From NCBI RefSeq assembly GCF_010211745.1, contig NZ_PDWQ01000003.1, positions 372,001 to 436,000 on the forward strand: a DNA stretch of 64,000 bases, in the 5' to 3' direction. The stretch comes from Pseudoxanthomonas kalamensis DSM 18571 (GTDB lineage Bacteria > Pseudomonadota > Gammaproteobacteria > Xanthomonadales > Xanthomonadaceae). Position numbers and translations under genes: made by a program. This document shows positions 40,270 to 48,993 of the stretch, piece after piece (the first letter of the stretch is position 1; every line of letters begins with the position of its first letter). The notes below the pieces were generated by a model. That model did not search any database. It saw only the letters and a list, made by a program, of their open reading frames with translations, and was not told the DNA's origin.

Positions 40270-43200
40270 ATGCTGAGCCTGGGCGTGGTCGTCATCGCCG
40301 CGTTGCTGTGGCTGGCCCTGCTGTTCGGCACCGCGCTCTACGCCGAACGACATGCCGGGGCGTTCGCCCGGCAATGGCGGCACGTGTACGCGCTGTCGCT
40401 GGCCGTGCACTGCACCTCGTGGACGTTCTACGGCACGGTGACCCAGGCGGTCCGCTATGGCTGGCCGTTGCCGCCGACCTTTGTCGGCGCGATCCTGTTC
40501 TACCTGCTGGCGGTGTTCTTCATGATCCGGCTGGTGCGGCTGGCGCGCGAGAGCAACGCCACCTCGCTGGCCGACCTGATCGCCACCCGGCTAGGCAAGG
40601 ACGCATGGTTGGCGGCCACGGTGACGTTGATCGCGGCGCTGGGACTGATTCCGTACATCGCGCTGCAGCTGCGTGCCGTCACCCAGAGCTTCGCGACCCT
40701 GACCGCCGGACTGTCCGCCGGCGACTATGGCATGCCGCCGCTGTGGCGCGACGGTTCGCTGTACTTGGCGCTGGCGATGGCCTTGTTCGCGATGTTGTTC
40801 GGGACCCGCCGGGCCAGTGCCATCGAGCACAACCGCGGCCTGGTGCTGGCGATCGCTTTCGAGTCGGTGTTCAAGCTGGTGGCGATGCTGGTGCTGGGCG
40901 CTTTCGTCTGGTTCGGCCTGACCGAGTTGCGCGAGGTCTCGTTGCCGGCACCGGTGCAGGCGCAGCCGGTCGGCGGATTCGTGCCTCTGGTGCTGCTGGG
41001 TGCGCTGGGCATGTTCATCATGCCGCACCAGTTTCATGTCGGCGTGGTCGAATGCCGAGACGATCGCGACATCCGCACCGCGCGCTGGCAGTTTCCGCTG
41101 TACCTGCTGCTGATCGCGATTCCCGGACTGCCATTGGCACGTGCTGGCGCAAGCATGCTGGGGGACCGCGTTTCTTCGGACATGTACGCGTTGGCGGTGC
41201 CGATGGCGCAGGGCTACGACGGAGTGGCCCTGCTGGTGTTCCTCGGCGGCCTGAGCGCGGCCACCGGCATGGTCATCGTCAGCACGCTGACGCTGAGCCT
41301 GATGATAGGTAACCACTGGTTCGCGCCGGGTCTGCTGCGCAGCACCTGGTCGCGCGGGCGCAGCGACGACCATCGCGGCGGCCTGCTGATGCTGCGCCGC
41401 GCCTGCATCGTGGCGATCATGCTGCTGGGCTGGAGCTACAACCGCCTGCTCGGAGGCAACGAGGCGCTGGCCGACGTCGGCGCGGTGTCGTTCTCGGCGC
41501 TGGCCACGCTGACTCCGGCGCTGGCGTTCGCGGTCTGGCGTCCGCAGACCCCGGCGCGCGCCGCGACCGCCGGGGTGCTGGCCGGCTTCCTGGTCTGGGC
41601 CTGGGTGATGCTGGTGCCGATGCTGGTGGCATCGTCGGGGGCTGCGGGCGAATGGCTGCGCGAGGGGCCGTGGGGGCTGGCCTGGCTGGCGCCGGACTCG
41701 ATGTTCGGCCTGACCGGCTGGAGCCGGTTGGCGCGCGCGGTGGGGACCAGCCTGTGCGTGGGCACCGCGGTCACGCTGCTGCTGGCCTCGCGCCGCAGTG
41801 CGCCGCACCGCAGCGAGGCGCGCGGCTCGGACCTGCAGACCCTGCGCAACGCCGGCCGCCGTTTCCTGCCGTCGCAACGGGTCGACGAACTGCTGCGCGG
41901 CGCGCCGGCCAGCGGCCCGGTGCCGGCGGCGATCGAGGCCGGGCTGGAGCGCGAACTGGCCGCAGTGCTCGGCAGCGCCTCGGCGCGGCTGCTGCTGGAC
42001 GCGGCGCGGCGCGAAGCCGGGCCGGACCTGGACACGGTGGCGGCGATCGTCGGCGAGGCCTCGCAGGACCTGCGCTTCAACCAGCGCCTGCTGCAGGCGG
42101 CGCTGGAGAACATGAGCCAGGGCATCAGCGTGGTCGACCGCGAACTGAAGCTGGTGGCCTGGAACCGCCGCTATGCGCAATTGTTCGGCTATCCGAAGGA
42201 GTTGCTGCGGATCGGCGTGCCGGTGGCCGACCTGGTCCACTACAACCTGCGCCGGCTCGGCGCTTCCGAGCAGCGCACGGCGCATGACGTCGGCAAGCGC
42301 CTGCAGCACATGCATGCCGGCACCCCGTACGTGGCCGAACGCCGATTCCCGGACGGTACCGTGGTCGAGATCCGCGGCAACCCGATGCCCAGCGGCGGCT
42401 TCGTCGCCACCTTCACCGACGTCACCGCGTTCCGCGATACCGAGGCCGAACTGAAGCGCAGCAACGAGACCCTGGAGCAGCGCGTGCAGGAACGCACGGC
42501 CAGCCTGGATCAGGCACGGCGCGAGGCCGAGCGCGCCAACGATGCCAAGAGCCGCTTCCTGGCCGCCGTGGGCCACGACCTGCTGCAGCCCTTGCATGCC
42601 GCACAGCTGTTCACCGATTCGCTGTCGCAGCAGTTGAGCGGGCCGCAGCGGACGTCGCTGGCGCAGGTGCGCGGCGCGCTGGATTCGACCAGCGACCTGC
42701 TGACCGGCCTGTTCGACATGTCGCGGCTGGAGGCGGGCGGACTGGTGCCGGAAGCGCGTGACTTTCCGCTGGCCGAGGTGCTGGAACCGCTGGCTTCGGA
42801 GTTCCGTGCGTTGTCTGCCGATCGCGGACTGCGCCTGCGCTACCTGCCCAGTGCCGGCTGGGTGCATGGCGACCCGCAACTGCTGCGGCGCGTGCTGCAG
42901 AATTTCCTCGCCAATGCGGTGCGCTACACCGCGCAAGGCAGCGTGCTGCTGGGCGTGCGCCGCGAAGGCGGGCGCTGGCGGATCGAGGTTCACGACACCG
43001 GTCCGGGCATTGCCGAGGCGCAGCAGGAACTGATCTTCGAGGAATTCCGACGCGGCGACGGCGTGGCCGGGCAGGGACTCGGGTTGGGTCTGGCGATCGC
43101 CGATCGCATCGCCCGGCTGATGCGGGCGCCGCTGCGGATGCGCAGCCGGCTGGGGCGGGGCACGGTGTTCTCGCTGTCGCTGCCGATGGCGACAGCCGCC

Positions 43201-43611
43201 GCGGGACAGGAGCCGGTCGTTGTCCGCGTCGGTCTGGATGGTATCCATGTGCTGCTGGTCGACAACGATCCGGCGGCGCTGGCGGCGCTGCGGCAACTGC
43301 TGCAGGGCTGGGGTTGTACGGTCGATGCGGTCGCCAACGGTGTTGCCGCCGAGCGCGTATTGCAGACGCATCAGCCCGCATTGTGGCTGTTCGATTACCA
43401 CCTGGACGATGGCGATACCGGCGTGGCGCTGTACCTGCGGCTGGCCGAACGGCATGGCGAGCGGCCGACGCTGATCCTCAGCGCCGACGATGGCGGCGAG
43501 GTGCGGCGGGCCGTGCTGGATACCGGCCTGTCGATGCTGCAGAAACCGGTGCGGCCGCTGGCGCTGAAATCGGTGCTCGACCGCATGCTTGCGCGACGCA
43601 TGCAGGCCTGA
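40270..43611 (+). CDS. Hybrid sensor kinase with SSS-type transporter domain, CrbS-like
   Basis: The 1113-residue protein has a membrane part of about 13 segments resembling sodium:solute symporters (residues 1-500), a PAS-like domain near 605-720 (MSQGISVVDRELKLVAWNRRYAQLFG), a coiled coil, HisKA with His769 in FLAAVGHDLLQPLHA, an ATPase domain (NFLANAVRYTAQG; GQGLGLGLAIADR) and a C-terminal receiver with Asp1042 in LWLFDYHLDDGD. This order is that of CrbS/MxtR, kinases that control acetate and related carbon use through a LuxR-type regulator. Its likely partner lies 1.2 kb downstream on the opposite strand. Confidence 0.9.
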   Translation: MLSLGVVVIAALLWLALLFGTALYAERHAGAFARQWRHVYALSLAVHCTSWTFYGTVTQAVRYGWPLPPTFVGAILFYLLAVFFMIRLVRLARESNATSLADLIATRLGKDAWLAATVTLIAALGLIPYIALQLRAVTQSFATLTAGLSAGDYGMPPLWRDGSLYLALAMALFAMLFGTRRASAIEHNRGLVLAIAFESVFKLVAMLVLGAFVWFGLTELREVSLPAPVQAQPVGGFVPLVLLGALGMFIMPHQFHVGVVECRDDRDIRTARWQFPLYLLLIAIPGLPLARAGASMLGDRVSSDMYALAVPMAQGYDGVALLVFLGGLSAATGMVIVSTLTLSLMIGNHWFAPGLLRSTWSRGRSDDHRGGLLMLRRACIVAIMLLGWSYNRLLGGNEALADVGAVSFSALATLTPALAFAVWRPQTPARAATAGVLAGFLVWAWVMLVPMLVASSGAAGEWLREGPWGLAWLAPDSMFGLTGWSRLARAVGTSLCVGTAVTLLLASRRSAPHRSEARGSDLQTLRNAGRRFLPSQRVDELLRGAPASGPVPAAIEAGLERELAAVLGSASARLLLDAARREAGPDLDTVAAIVGEASQDLRFNQRLLQAALENMSQGISVVDRELKLVAWNRRYAQLFGYPKELLRIGVPVADLVHYNLRRLGASEQRTAHDVGKRLQHMHAGTPYVAERRFPDGTVVEIRGNPMPSGGFVATFTDVTAFRDTEAELKRSNETLEQRVQERTASLDQARREAERANDAKSRFLAAVGHDLLQPLHAAQLFTDSLSQQLSGPQRTSLAQVRGALDSTSDLLTGLFDMSRLEAGGLVPEARDFPLAEVLEPLASEFRALSADRGLRLRYLPSAGWVHGDPQLLRRVLQNFLANAVRYTAQGSVLLGVRREGGRWRIEVHDTGPGIAEAQQELIFEEFRRGDGVAGQGLGLGLAIADRIARLMRAPLRMRSRLGRGTVFSLSLPMATAAAGQEPVVVRVGLDGIHVLLVDNDPAALAALRQLLQGWGCTVDAVANGVAAERVLQTHQPALWLFDYHLDDGDTGVALYLRLAERHGERPTLILSADDGGEVRRAVLDTGLSMLQKPVRPLALKSVLDRMLARRMQA

Positions 43612-43671
43612 GTCGGCGACCCCGGCGGGGTGGCGCTTACAATGCGCGTTTCCCGATTCCGGTCCTGCCGC

Positions 43672-44160
43672 ATGCCTTATACCCCGATCGTCGCCACCCT
43701 GGGCTATGTGCTCTCGTCCGACCGCCGCCAGGTGCTGATGATCCATCGCAACGCGCGCGCGGACGACCAGCATCTGGGCAAGTACAACGGCCTCGGCGGC
43801 AAGCTGGAGCCAGACGAGGATGTGGTCGCCGGCATGCGCCGCGAGATCCGCGAGGAGGCCGGGGTCGAATGCACCTCGCTGCAGCTGCGCGGCACCATCA
43901 GCTGGCCGGGCTTCGGCAAGCAGGGCGAGGACTGGCTGGGCTTCGTCTTCGTCATCGACGCCTTCGAGGGCACGCCGCTGACGCGCAATCCGGAAGGCAC
44001 GCTGGAATGGATTCCGGTGGACGCAATCATGGACCTGCCGATGTGGGAGGGCGACCGCGAGTTCCTGCCGCTGGTGTTCGACGCCGACCCGCGCGCCTTC
44101 CACGGGGTGATGCCGTACCGCAACGGGCGGATGCAGTCCTGGCGCTATTCGCGGATCTGA
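43672..44160 (+). CDS. Nudix hydrolase, 8-oxo-dGTP diphosphatase-like
   Basis: The 162-residue protein contains a complete Nudix box, GGKLEPDEDVVAGMRREIREEAGV, with the metal-binding REIREE core (written here as its two halves GGKLEPDEDV and REIREEAGV). The arrangement MIHRNARADDQHLGKYNGLGG before it fits MutT/MTH1-like enzymes that clean oxidised nucleotides. The substrate is not certain. It lies between the hybrid kinase and the convergent methyltransferase gene and has no visible link with the two-component system. Confidence 0.88.
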   Translation: MPYTPIVATLGYVLSSDRRQVLMIHRNARADDQHLGKYNGLGGKLEPDEDVVAGMRREIREEAGVECTSLQLRGTISWPGFGKQGEDWLGFVFVIDAFEGTPLTRNPEGTLEWIPVDAIMDLPMWEGDREFLPLVFDADPRAFHGVMPYRNGRMQSWRYSRI

Positions 44161-44173
44161 GGCGTTCCGGCGT

Positions 44174-44755
44174 TCACAGCAGGCCGGGGATCAGCGCGCG
44201 GGTGCGCTGCCGATAGCGAACGTAGTGTTCGCCGAACAGTTCCTGCAGCCAGCGTTCTTCCAGCTTCAGCTTGCGCCAGAACGAAACGAACACGATGGCG
44301 ACCGCCAGCAGGCCGCGCAGTTCGTCGATCATCAGCGCGGTGCCGATGAAGCCGAGCAATAGGCCGGTGTAGATCGGGTGGCGCAGGCGGCGGTACGGGC
44401 CGGATTCGATCAGCTCGTGGTCCTGCTTCAGCTGCACCACCGCGCTCCAGTTGCGGCCGAGTACGGCGCGCGACCAGATTGCCAAGGCAAAACCGGCGTA
44501 GGCCACGATCAGGCCGGCCCAAGCCAGGATGCTGGACTCGGGCAGGAAGTGGCGCTTCAGCCAGGGCAGTGATTCGAACCAGTGGCCGGGGCCGATCAGC
44601 ACGCAGGCCAGCCCCAGCGGCAACCAGTATTTCAGCCATTCCGCGCCGCGGCTTTGCGCACGGCTGGCGCGCTTGGCGCGCAGGCCGGAGACGGTCCAGT
44701 AGCCCAGCAGCACGGCCCAACCGGATTTCAGCGCAATCTCGAAGGGTGGCGTCAT
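44174..44755 (-). CDS. Isoprenylcysteine carboxyl methyltransferase-like membrane protein
   Basis: The 193-residue protein has four to five membrane segments and the C-terminal signature of the ICMT/PEMT-type family: ESGPYRRLRHPIYTGLLLG followed by LKLEERWLQELFGEHYVRYRQ. Bacteria lack prenylated proteins, so the substrate is unknown; a lipid or small isoprenoid is possible. ATG at 44755 is chosen; another ATG at 44791 directly follows the response-regulator stop and would add 12 residues. It is the gene after the regulator on the same strand. Confidence 0.75.
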   Translation of the reverse strand: MTPPFEIALKSGWAVLLGYWTVSGLRAKRASRAQSRGAEWLKYWLPLGLACVLIGPGHWFESLPWLKRHFLPESSILAWAGLIVAYAGFALAIWSRAVLGRNWSAVVQLKQDHELIESGPYRRLRHPIYTGLLLGFIGTALMIDELRGLLAVAIVFVSFWRKLKLEERWLQELFGEHYVRYRQRTRALIPGLL

Positions 44756-44791
44756 GCGGCAAGCGTACCCGGCTTGCGCCGGGTCGCGCAT

Positions 44792-45457
44792 TCAGGCTTC
44801 GACCTGGCGTGCCGGGTCGCTGAGTTCGAGTTCGCGCAGCACCACTCCAGCCTGGGTGCGGTTGCGCACGCCGAGGCGGTCGAAGATCGCCGACAGGTGC
44901 GCCTTGACCGTGCGTTCCTGCACGTCCAGGCGATCGGCGATCTGCTTGTTGAGCAGGCCCTGGGCCACGTAGGTCAGGACCCGGAACTGTTGCGGCGACA
45001 GGCTGGCCAGGCGCGCGGCCAGTTCGGTGTCGTGGCTGGACGACTGTGCGCGCGCCACCGCGCCACGCAGCGAGGGCGGCAGCCACTGCTCGCAGGCCAG
45101 TACGCTGCGGATCGCCTCGCGCAGTTCCTCCAGGCCGGAACTCTTGGGCAGGTAGCCGGCCGCGCCGTGGTCCAGCGCGCGGCGCACCACGCGCGGGTCG
45201 TCGTTGGCCGAGACCACGACCACGGCCACCGCCGGGAACTGCGCGCGGATCGCCGCCAGTCCCGCCAGACCGTGATTGCCGGGCATGTGCAGGTCGAGCA
45301 GGACCAGGTCGATGTCGGGATGGGATTCCAGCGCGGCCAGCACGCCGTCCAGCGATTCCGCTTCCAGCACCGCCATCTGCGCCACGGCGTCGGCAGCGGC
45401 GCCACGCAGGGCGGCGCGGAACAGCGGGTGGTCGTCGGCGATCAGCAGCTTGGGCAT
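44792..45457 (-). CDS. NarL/FixJ (LuxR-type) response regulator, CrbR-like
   Basis: The 221-residue protein has a receiver domain with the acidic pair in LLIADDHPLF, the phosphorylated Asp55 in LVLLDLHMPGN, and Lys in AAGYLPKSSGLEEL. The LuxR-type helix-turn-helix is at the C-terminus (LSPQQFRVLTYVAQGLLNKQIADRL and VKAHLSAIFDRLGV). It is the best partner for the CrbS-like kinase. It is transcribed away from the 3-hydroxybutyrate-oligomer hydrolase, whose promoter region (52 bases from the regulator start) holds the GTAC-N4-GTAC motif. Confidence 0.9.
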   Translation of the reverse strand: MPKLLIADDHPLFRAALRGAAADAVAQMAVLEAESLDGVLAALESHPDIDLVLLDLHMPGNHGLAGLAAIRAQFPAVAVVVVSANDDPRVVRRALDHGAAGYLPKSSGLEELREAIRSVLACEQWLPPSLRGAVARAQSSSHDTELAARLASLSPQQFRVLTYVAQGLLNKQIADRLDVQERTVKAHLSAIFDRLGVRNRTQAGVVLRELELSDPARQVEA

Positions 45458-45509
45458 GGAAGAACGTCCTGTGCCATTCACCGTAGCAGGAATGCTCGCC
45501 TGCTGCGTG

Positions 45510-45551
45510 GTACCAAAGTACGATGCCGGTCCTGCCGCGGACGACTACCCT
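45510..45551 (+). promoter_or_regulatory. GTAC-N4-GTAC motif and -10-like box of the 3HB-oligomer hydrolase gene
   Basis: GTACCAAAGTAC (45510-45521) is followed after 24 bases by TACCCT (45546-45551), seven bases from the ATG. The layout matches that in front of the TonB receptor at 37821. The start of transcription would fall close to the ATG, so the message may be nearly leaderless. Confidence 0.5.
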
Positions 45552-45557
45552 GCAGCC

Positions 45558-47405
45558 ATGAATATCCATACCTTCCCCGTAATGCGTGCTGCCGGCGCGC
45601 TGATGCTCGGACTGCTGGCGGCCTGCGGCACCCCTTCACCGCGCCAGCAGGCAACCGCGGAGGCCCGCATGATTTCGCCACAGCGCATCACCGAATACCG
45701 CGGCAGCGACGACCTGCTGACCGCTGGCCTGGGCATCGACGGGTTGCGTGCGATGACGCCGCCGGCCTTCGCCGATGCCGAACATCCGACCGCGGCCGAA
45801 CTGCGCCGGCGCGCCATCTGGAGCAACTGGCGCGGGATCGCCGACCTGTCGCCGACCGGCGGCTACGGCCAGCTGTACGGCAGCACCGCCAGCGTGCCGG
45901 GGCGCGAATACGCGGCCTTCGCACGGCTGCCGGGGGCGAAGCAGCCGCATCGGGTGCTGGTGCAGGTGCCGGACGCATTCGATACCGGCAAGCGCTGCGT
46001 GCTGGTCGCGCCGGCATCCGGGTCGCGCGGCGTGTATGGCGCGATCGCCGTGGCCGGCGCCTGGGGGCTGCCGAAGGGCTGCGCGGTGGCCTATACCGAC
46101 AAGGGCGCGGGCAGCGACTATGTCGATCTCGACAGCGGGCAAGGTGCGCGTTTGGACGGCACCCTGGCTGCGGCCGATGCCGGCGATGAACTGGGTTTCG
46201 CACCCGATGCGCCGGCAGGTGCGAGCGGGGTGGCGTTCAAGCACGCACATTCGCAGGACAATCCGGAGGCCGACTGGGGCCGGCACGTGAAGCAGGCGGC
46301 CGAGTTCGCGCTGGCGGCGCTGGACGAAGCCCTGCCGCAGGCGGCGCCGTTCACCTTCGACAACACCCGGATCGTCGCCGTCGGCATTTCCAACGGCGGC
46401 GGCGCGGTGCTGCGCGCCGCCGAACTGGATGGCGACTGGCTGGATGCGGTGGTCGCCGGCGAGCCGAACATCTACGTGGACAGCCACGGCGGACGTCCGC
46501 TGTACGACTTCTCGACCGAGGCCGCGTTGCTGATGCCGTGCGCATTGCTGCACCTGCCAGCCGACAGCCTGCCGCAGCCACCGCTTCGGGCGCAGGTCGA
46601 GCCGCTGTGGCAGGCGCGTTGTGCCGCGCTGCAGGCGGCCGGCCTGGTGCAGGGCGCGGACGTCGCCGCGCAGGCGCGTTCGGCCTATGAACAGTTGCAC
46701 GACCGTGGCTGGGCCGATGAGACATTGCATACCGGCGTGCTCAGCGTCGGCTTCGACCTGTGGCGGGCGGTGGCGGTGACCTACGCCTCGGCCTATGGCC
46801 GTTACGGCGTCGGCGAGCATCCCTGCGGTTACGCGTTCTCGGCACAGAACCCGGATTTCAGTCCACGTGCGGCCACCGCGGCCGAACGCGCGGCCTGGTG
46901 GCCGGATGCGGCCGGCATCCCGCCGGGCAACGGGGTCGGCATCGTCGATACCCGGTTGGCGCCGCCGGATTTCACCCTGCCGGGCCTGCAATGCCTGCGC
47001 GACCTGTACGTCGGGCAGGGCGAAGCGGCAGACCGTGTCCGTGAAGGCATCGCCGCCACCCGCGCCGGCATGCCGCGCAAGGGGCTGCCGGTGGTGGTCG
47101 TGCACGGTACCGACGACGGTCTGGTGCCGCCGGCCTTCACCAGCGCGCCCTACGTGGCCGCGGCGCAGGCGGCCGGGCGCGACGTGCGTTACTGGCAGGT
47201 CCGCAACGGCGAGCATTTCGATGCCTTCCTCGCGCTGCCGGCCTACGGTGCGCGCTACGCGCCGATGCTGCCCTACGTGTACGCCGGACTGGATCAGGTC
47301 GACGCCCTGCTGAATGGTACGGGCGACATGCCGGCCGATGCGGTGATCCCGGCCCGCGGCCGTGGTGCCGGTGCGGTGGAGGCGGCGCAACTGCCGGTAC
47401 CGTAG
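45558..47405 (+). CDS. D-(-)-3-hydroxybutyrate oligomer hydrolase (lipoprotein)
   Basis: The enzyme splits soluble 3-hydroxybutyrate oligomers, products of PHB depolymerisation, into monomers. The 615-residue protein fits the 3HBOH family: GLRAMTPPAFADAEHPTAAELRRRAIWSNWRG near the N-terminus (residue stretches GLRAMTPPAFA and RAIWSNWRG are the clearest), VLVAPASGSRGVYGAI, and the nucleophile Ser278 in VGISNGGGA. A lipoprotein signal ends GLLAAC at Cys23, so it is exported and may face the surface. This fits scavenging of external PHB rather than recycling of internal granules. Confidence 0.88.
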   Translation: MNIHTFPVMRAAGALMLGLLAACGTPSPRQQATAEARMISPQRITEYRGSDDLLTAGLGIDGLRAMTPPAFADAEHPTAAELRRRAIWSNWRGIADLSPTGGYGQLYGSTASVPGREYAAFARLPGAKQPHRVLVQVPDAFDTGKRCVLVAPASGSRGVYGAIAVAGAWGLPKGCAVAYTDKGAGSDYVDLDSGQGARLDGTLAAADAGDELGFAPDAPAGASGVAFKHAHSQDNPEADWGRHVKQAAEFALAALDEALPQAAPFTFDNTRIVAVGISNGGGAVLRAAELDGDWLDAVVAGEPNIYVDSHGGRPLYDFSTEAALLMPCALLHLPADSLPQPPLRAQVEPLWQARCAALQAAGLVQGADVAAQARSAYEQLHDRGWADETLHTGVLSVGFDLWRAVAVTYASAYGRYGVGEHPCGYAFSAQNPDFSPRAATAAERAAWWPDAAGIPPGNGVGIVDTRLAPPDFTLPGLQCLRDLYVGQGEAADRVREGIAATRAGMPRKGLPVVVVHGTDDGLVPPAFTSAPYVAAAQAAGRDVRYWQVRNGEHFDAFLALPAYGARYAPMLPYVYAGLDQVDALLNGTGDMPADAVIPARGRGAGAVEAAQLPVP

Positions 47406-47482
47406 CCGGTTGCGGGATCCCGCGCGACCAAGGTCGAACGCGATGTCTCGGGGCCAAGGCTTCATCGTCGCCCTGTGGTTGC

Positions 47483-47488
47483 TATGAT
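47483..47488 (+). promoter_or_regulatory. Candidate -10 box of phaE-phaC
   Basis: TATGAT at 47483-47488 lies 17 bases after a weak CTTCAT. GGAGG at 47502-47506 is the ribosome site for phaE. A related but degenerate motif (GACCAAGGTC) lies near 47428-47437. Confidence 0.4.
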
Positions 47489-47514
47489 GAAGCCGTCCTC
47501 CGGGAGGGTCGGTG

Positions 47515-48993
47515 ATGTTCGGATTTGGAACGGGTCAATCAGGTGATTTCGAGTCGCTGGCGCGGCAGTACTGGAGCGCCTGGGGCGATGCCCTGAGGCA
47601 GGGAGGCGCATCCGGCTTCGCTTCCGCGCAGCCGAACTGGCAGCAGGCCATGCAGTGGTGGTCGCAACTGGTGCCCGGCAGCGGTGCCGGTGTCGACGCG
47701 ATGGGTGCGATCCATCGCTTCAACCAGCAGGCCAGCGACTGGTACGGGCAGATGCAGCAGATCGCTGCCCAGTTCGCCGGCACCGACAGCAGTGCAGACC
47801 AGATCGGCCATGCTTGGCGCGAGGCGATCGGCGCCAACGCCGCCAATGGCAACCCGTTCGCCGACCTGTTCAGGATGATGCAGGGGCAGGGACAGCGCAG
47901 CCTGCAGGGCTGGCTGGATCAGCTGGCGCCGGTCATCAACGGCATGCTGGAAAGCGCGGGCCAGCAGGGCGCGCAATGGCTGCATCTGCCGGCTTTCGGC
48001 CCGGCGCGCGAGCACGAGGAGCGCTGGCAGGCGCTGGCGCTGGCGCAGGAGGAGTACCAGAAGATCAGCGCCGAATACAACGCGGCGTTGTTGCGGGTAA
48101 TGGAGCACGCGCTGCAGCGCTTCGAGGACAAGCTGGCCGAGCACGAATCGCCGGGACTGCAGCTGGCCAGCGCACGAGCGCTGTTCGACCTGTGGATCGA
48201 CGCCGCCGAGGAAGCCTATGCCGAAGCCGCGCTGTCGGACGAATTCCGCCATTTGTACGGTGCGCTGAGCAATGCGCAGATGCGTCTGCTGGCTTCGGTG
48301 CAGGGCGAGGTCGAGCGTTTCTGCAGTCTGCTCGGCATGCCGAGTCGTACCGAAGTCGACGCCGCGCACCGCAAGATCAACGCGCTGGAACGGGCCATGC
48401 GCAAGGCTGCCCGGCAACCGGTCGCCGAACGGCGTGCGCGCCCGCAGGCGGAAACACGGCAGGACGCGCCGGCACCGGCCGAAGCGAAAACCGCACCACC
48501 GGCACGTCGGCGTGCGCCGCGCAAGACCAAGCCCGCGGCCACTGCCAAACGCTCGGCCCGCAAGCCGGCCAGGGTTGCCGCGCCGGCGAAGAAGCGGGCG
48601 ATCGCCAAACAGGCGCCCAAGCCGACACGGACGGCGGAGCTTGCGAGTCGGCCGGCACCGAAGAAGACCGCACGGAAAACCGCCGCGAAGAAGCCGGCGA
48701 CAAAGAAATCCGTGGCGGCAACGAAGCGCGTTGCGGTCAAGAAGCCCGCCATCGCCAAGGCGAAGCCGACGACCGCGACCCGGCCGACGCCAAGGAAGCC
48801 TGCGAAGAAGAAGGTGTCCGCGCGTCCGGCTACGGCGAAGAAGTCCGCGGTTGCCCGCAAGCCAGCGGCAGCGAAAGCCGCCCCCGGTAACGTGGTGTCG
48901 ATGAAGGACTGGGTGGCGCGCTACGTCGCCGCCGGCGAGCCGGCATCCGCCAAGGCGGCATCGCGTAACCGCAAGCAGGGAGGCCGGCGATGA
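47515..48993 (+). CDS. phaE: Class III PHA synthase subunit PhaE with histone-H1-like tail
   Basis: PhaE is the non-catalytic subunit that activates PhaC in class III synthases. The 492-residue protein has the PhaE-type N-terminal part (ARQYWSAWGDALRQGG; then a helical core to about residue 300 with EEYQKISAEYNAAL and LFDLWIDAAEEAYAE). Residues about 302-465 are a Lys/Ala/Pro/Arg-rich repeat tract like histone H1 and like the C-terminus of the phasin PhaF. The chain ends in NVVSMKDWVARYVAAGEP. PhaE of Allochromatium is only about 360 residues, so the tail accounts for the excess. The stop overlaps phaC (ATGA). Confidence 0.9.
   Translation: MFGFGTGQSGDFESLARQYWSAWGDALRQGGASGFASAQPNWQQAMQWWSQLVPGSGAGVDAMGAIHRFNQQASDWYGQMQQIAAQFAGTDSSADQIGHAWREAIGANAANGNPFADLFRMMQGQGQRSLQGWLDQLAPVINGMLESAGQQGAQWLHLPAFGPAREHEERWQALALAQEEYQKISAEYNAALLRVMEHALQRFEDKLAEHESPGLQLASARALFDLWIDAAEEAYAEAALSDEFRHLYGALSNAQMRLLASVQGEVERFCSLLGMPSRTEVDAAHRKINALERAMRKAARQPVAERRARPQAETRQDAPAPAEAKTAPPARRRAPRKTKPAATAKRSARKPARVAAPAKKRAIAKQAPKPTRTAELASRPAPKKTARKTAAKKPATKKSVAATKRVAVKKPAIAKAKPTTATRPTPRKPAKKKVSARPATAKKSAVARKPAAAKAAPGNVVSMKDWVARYVAAGEPASAKAASRNRKQGGRR

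Noticed and set aside
40591-44103. Minus-strand open frame of 1170 codons opposite the hybrid kinase
   Set aside because: It is a shadow of the kinase and Nudix genes: His/Gln/Arg-rich low-complexity translation with no recognisable domain.
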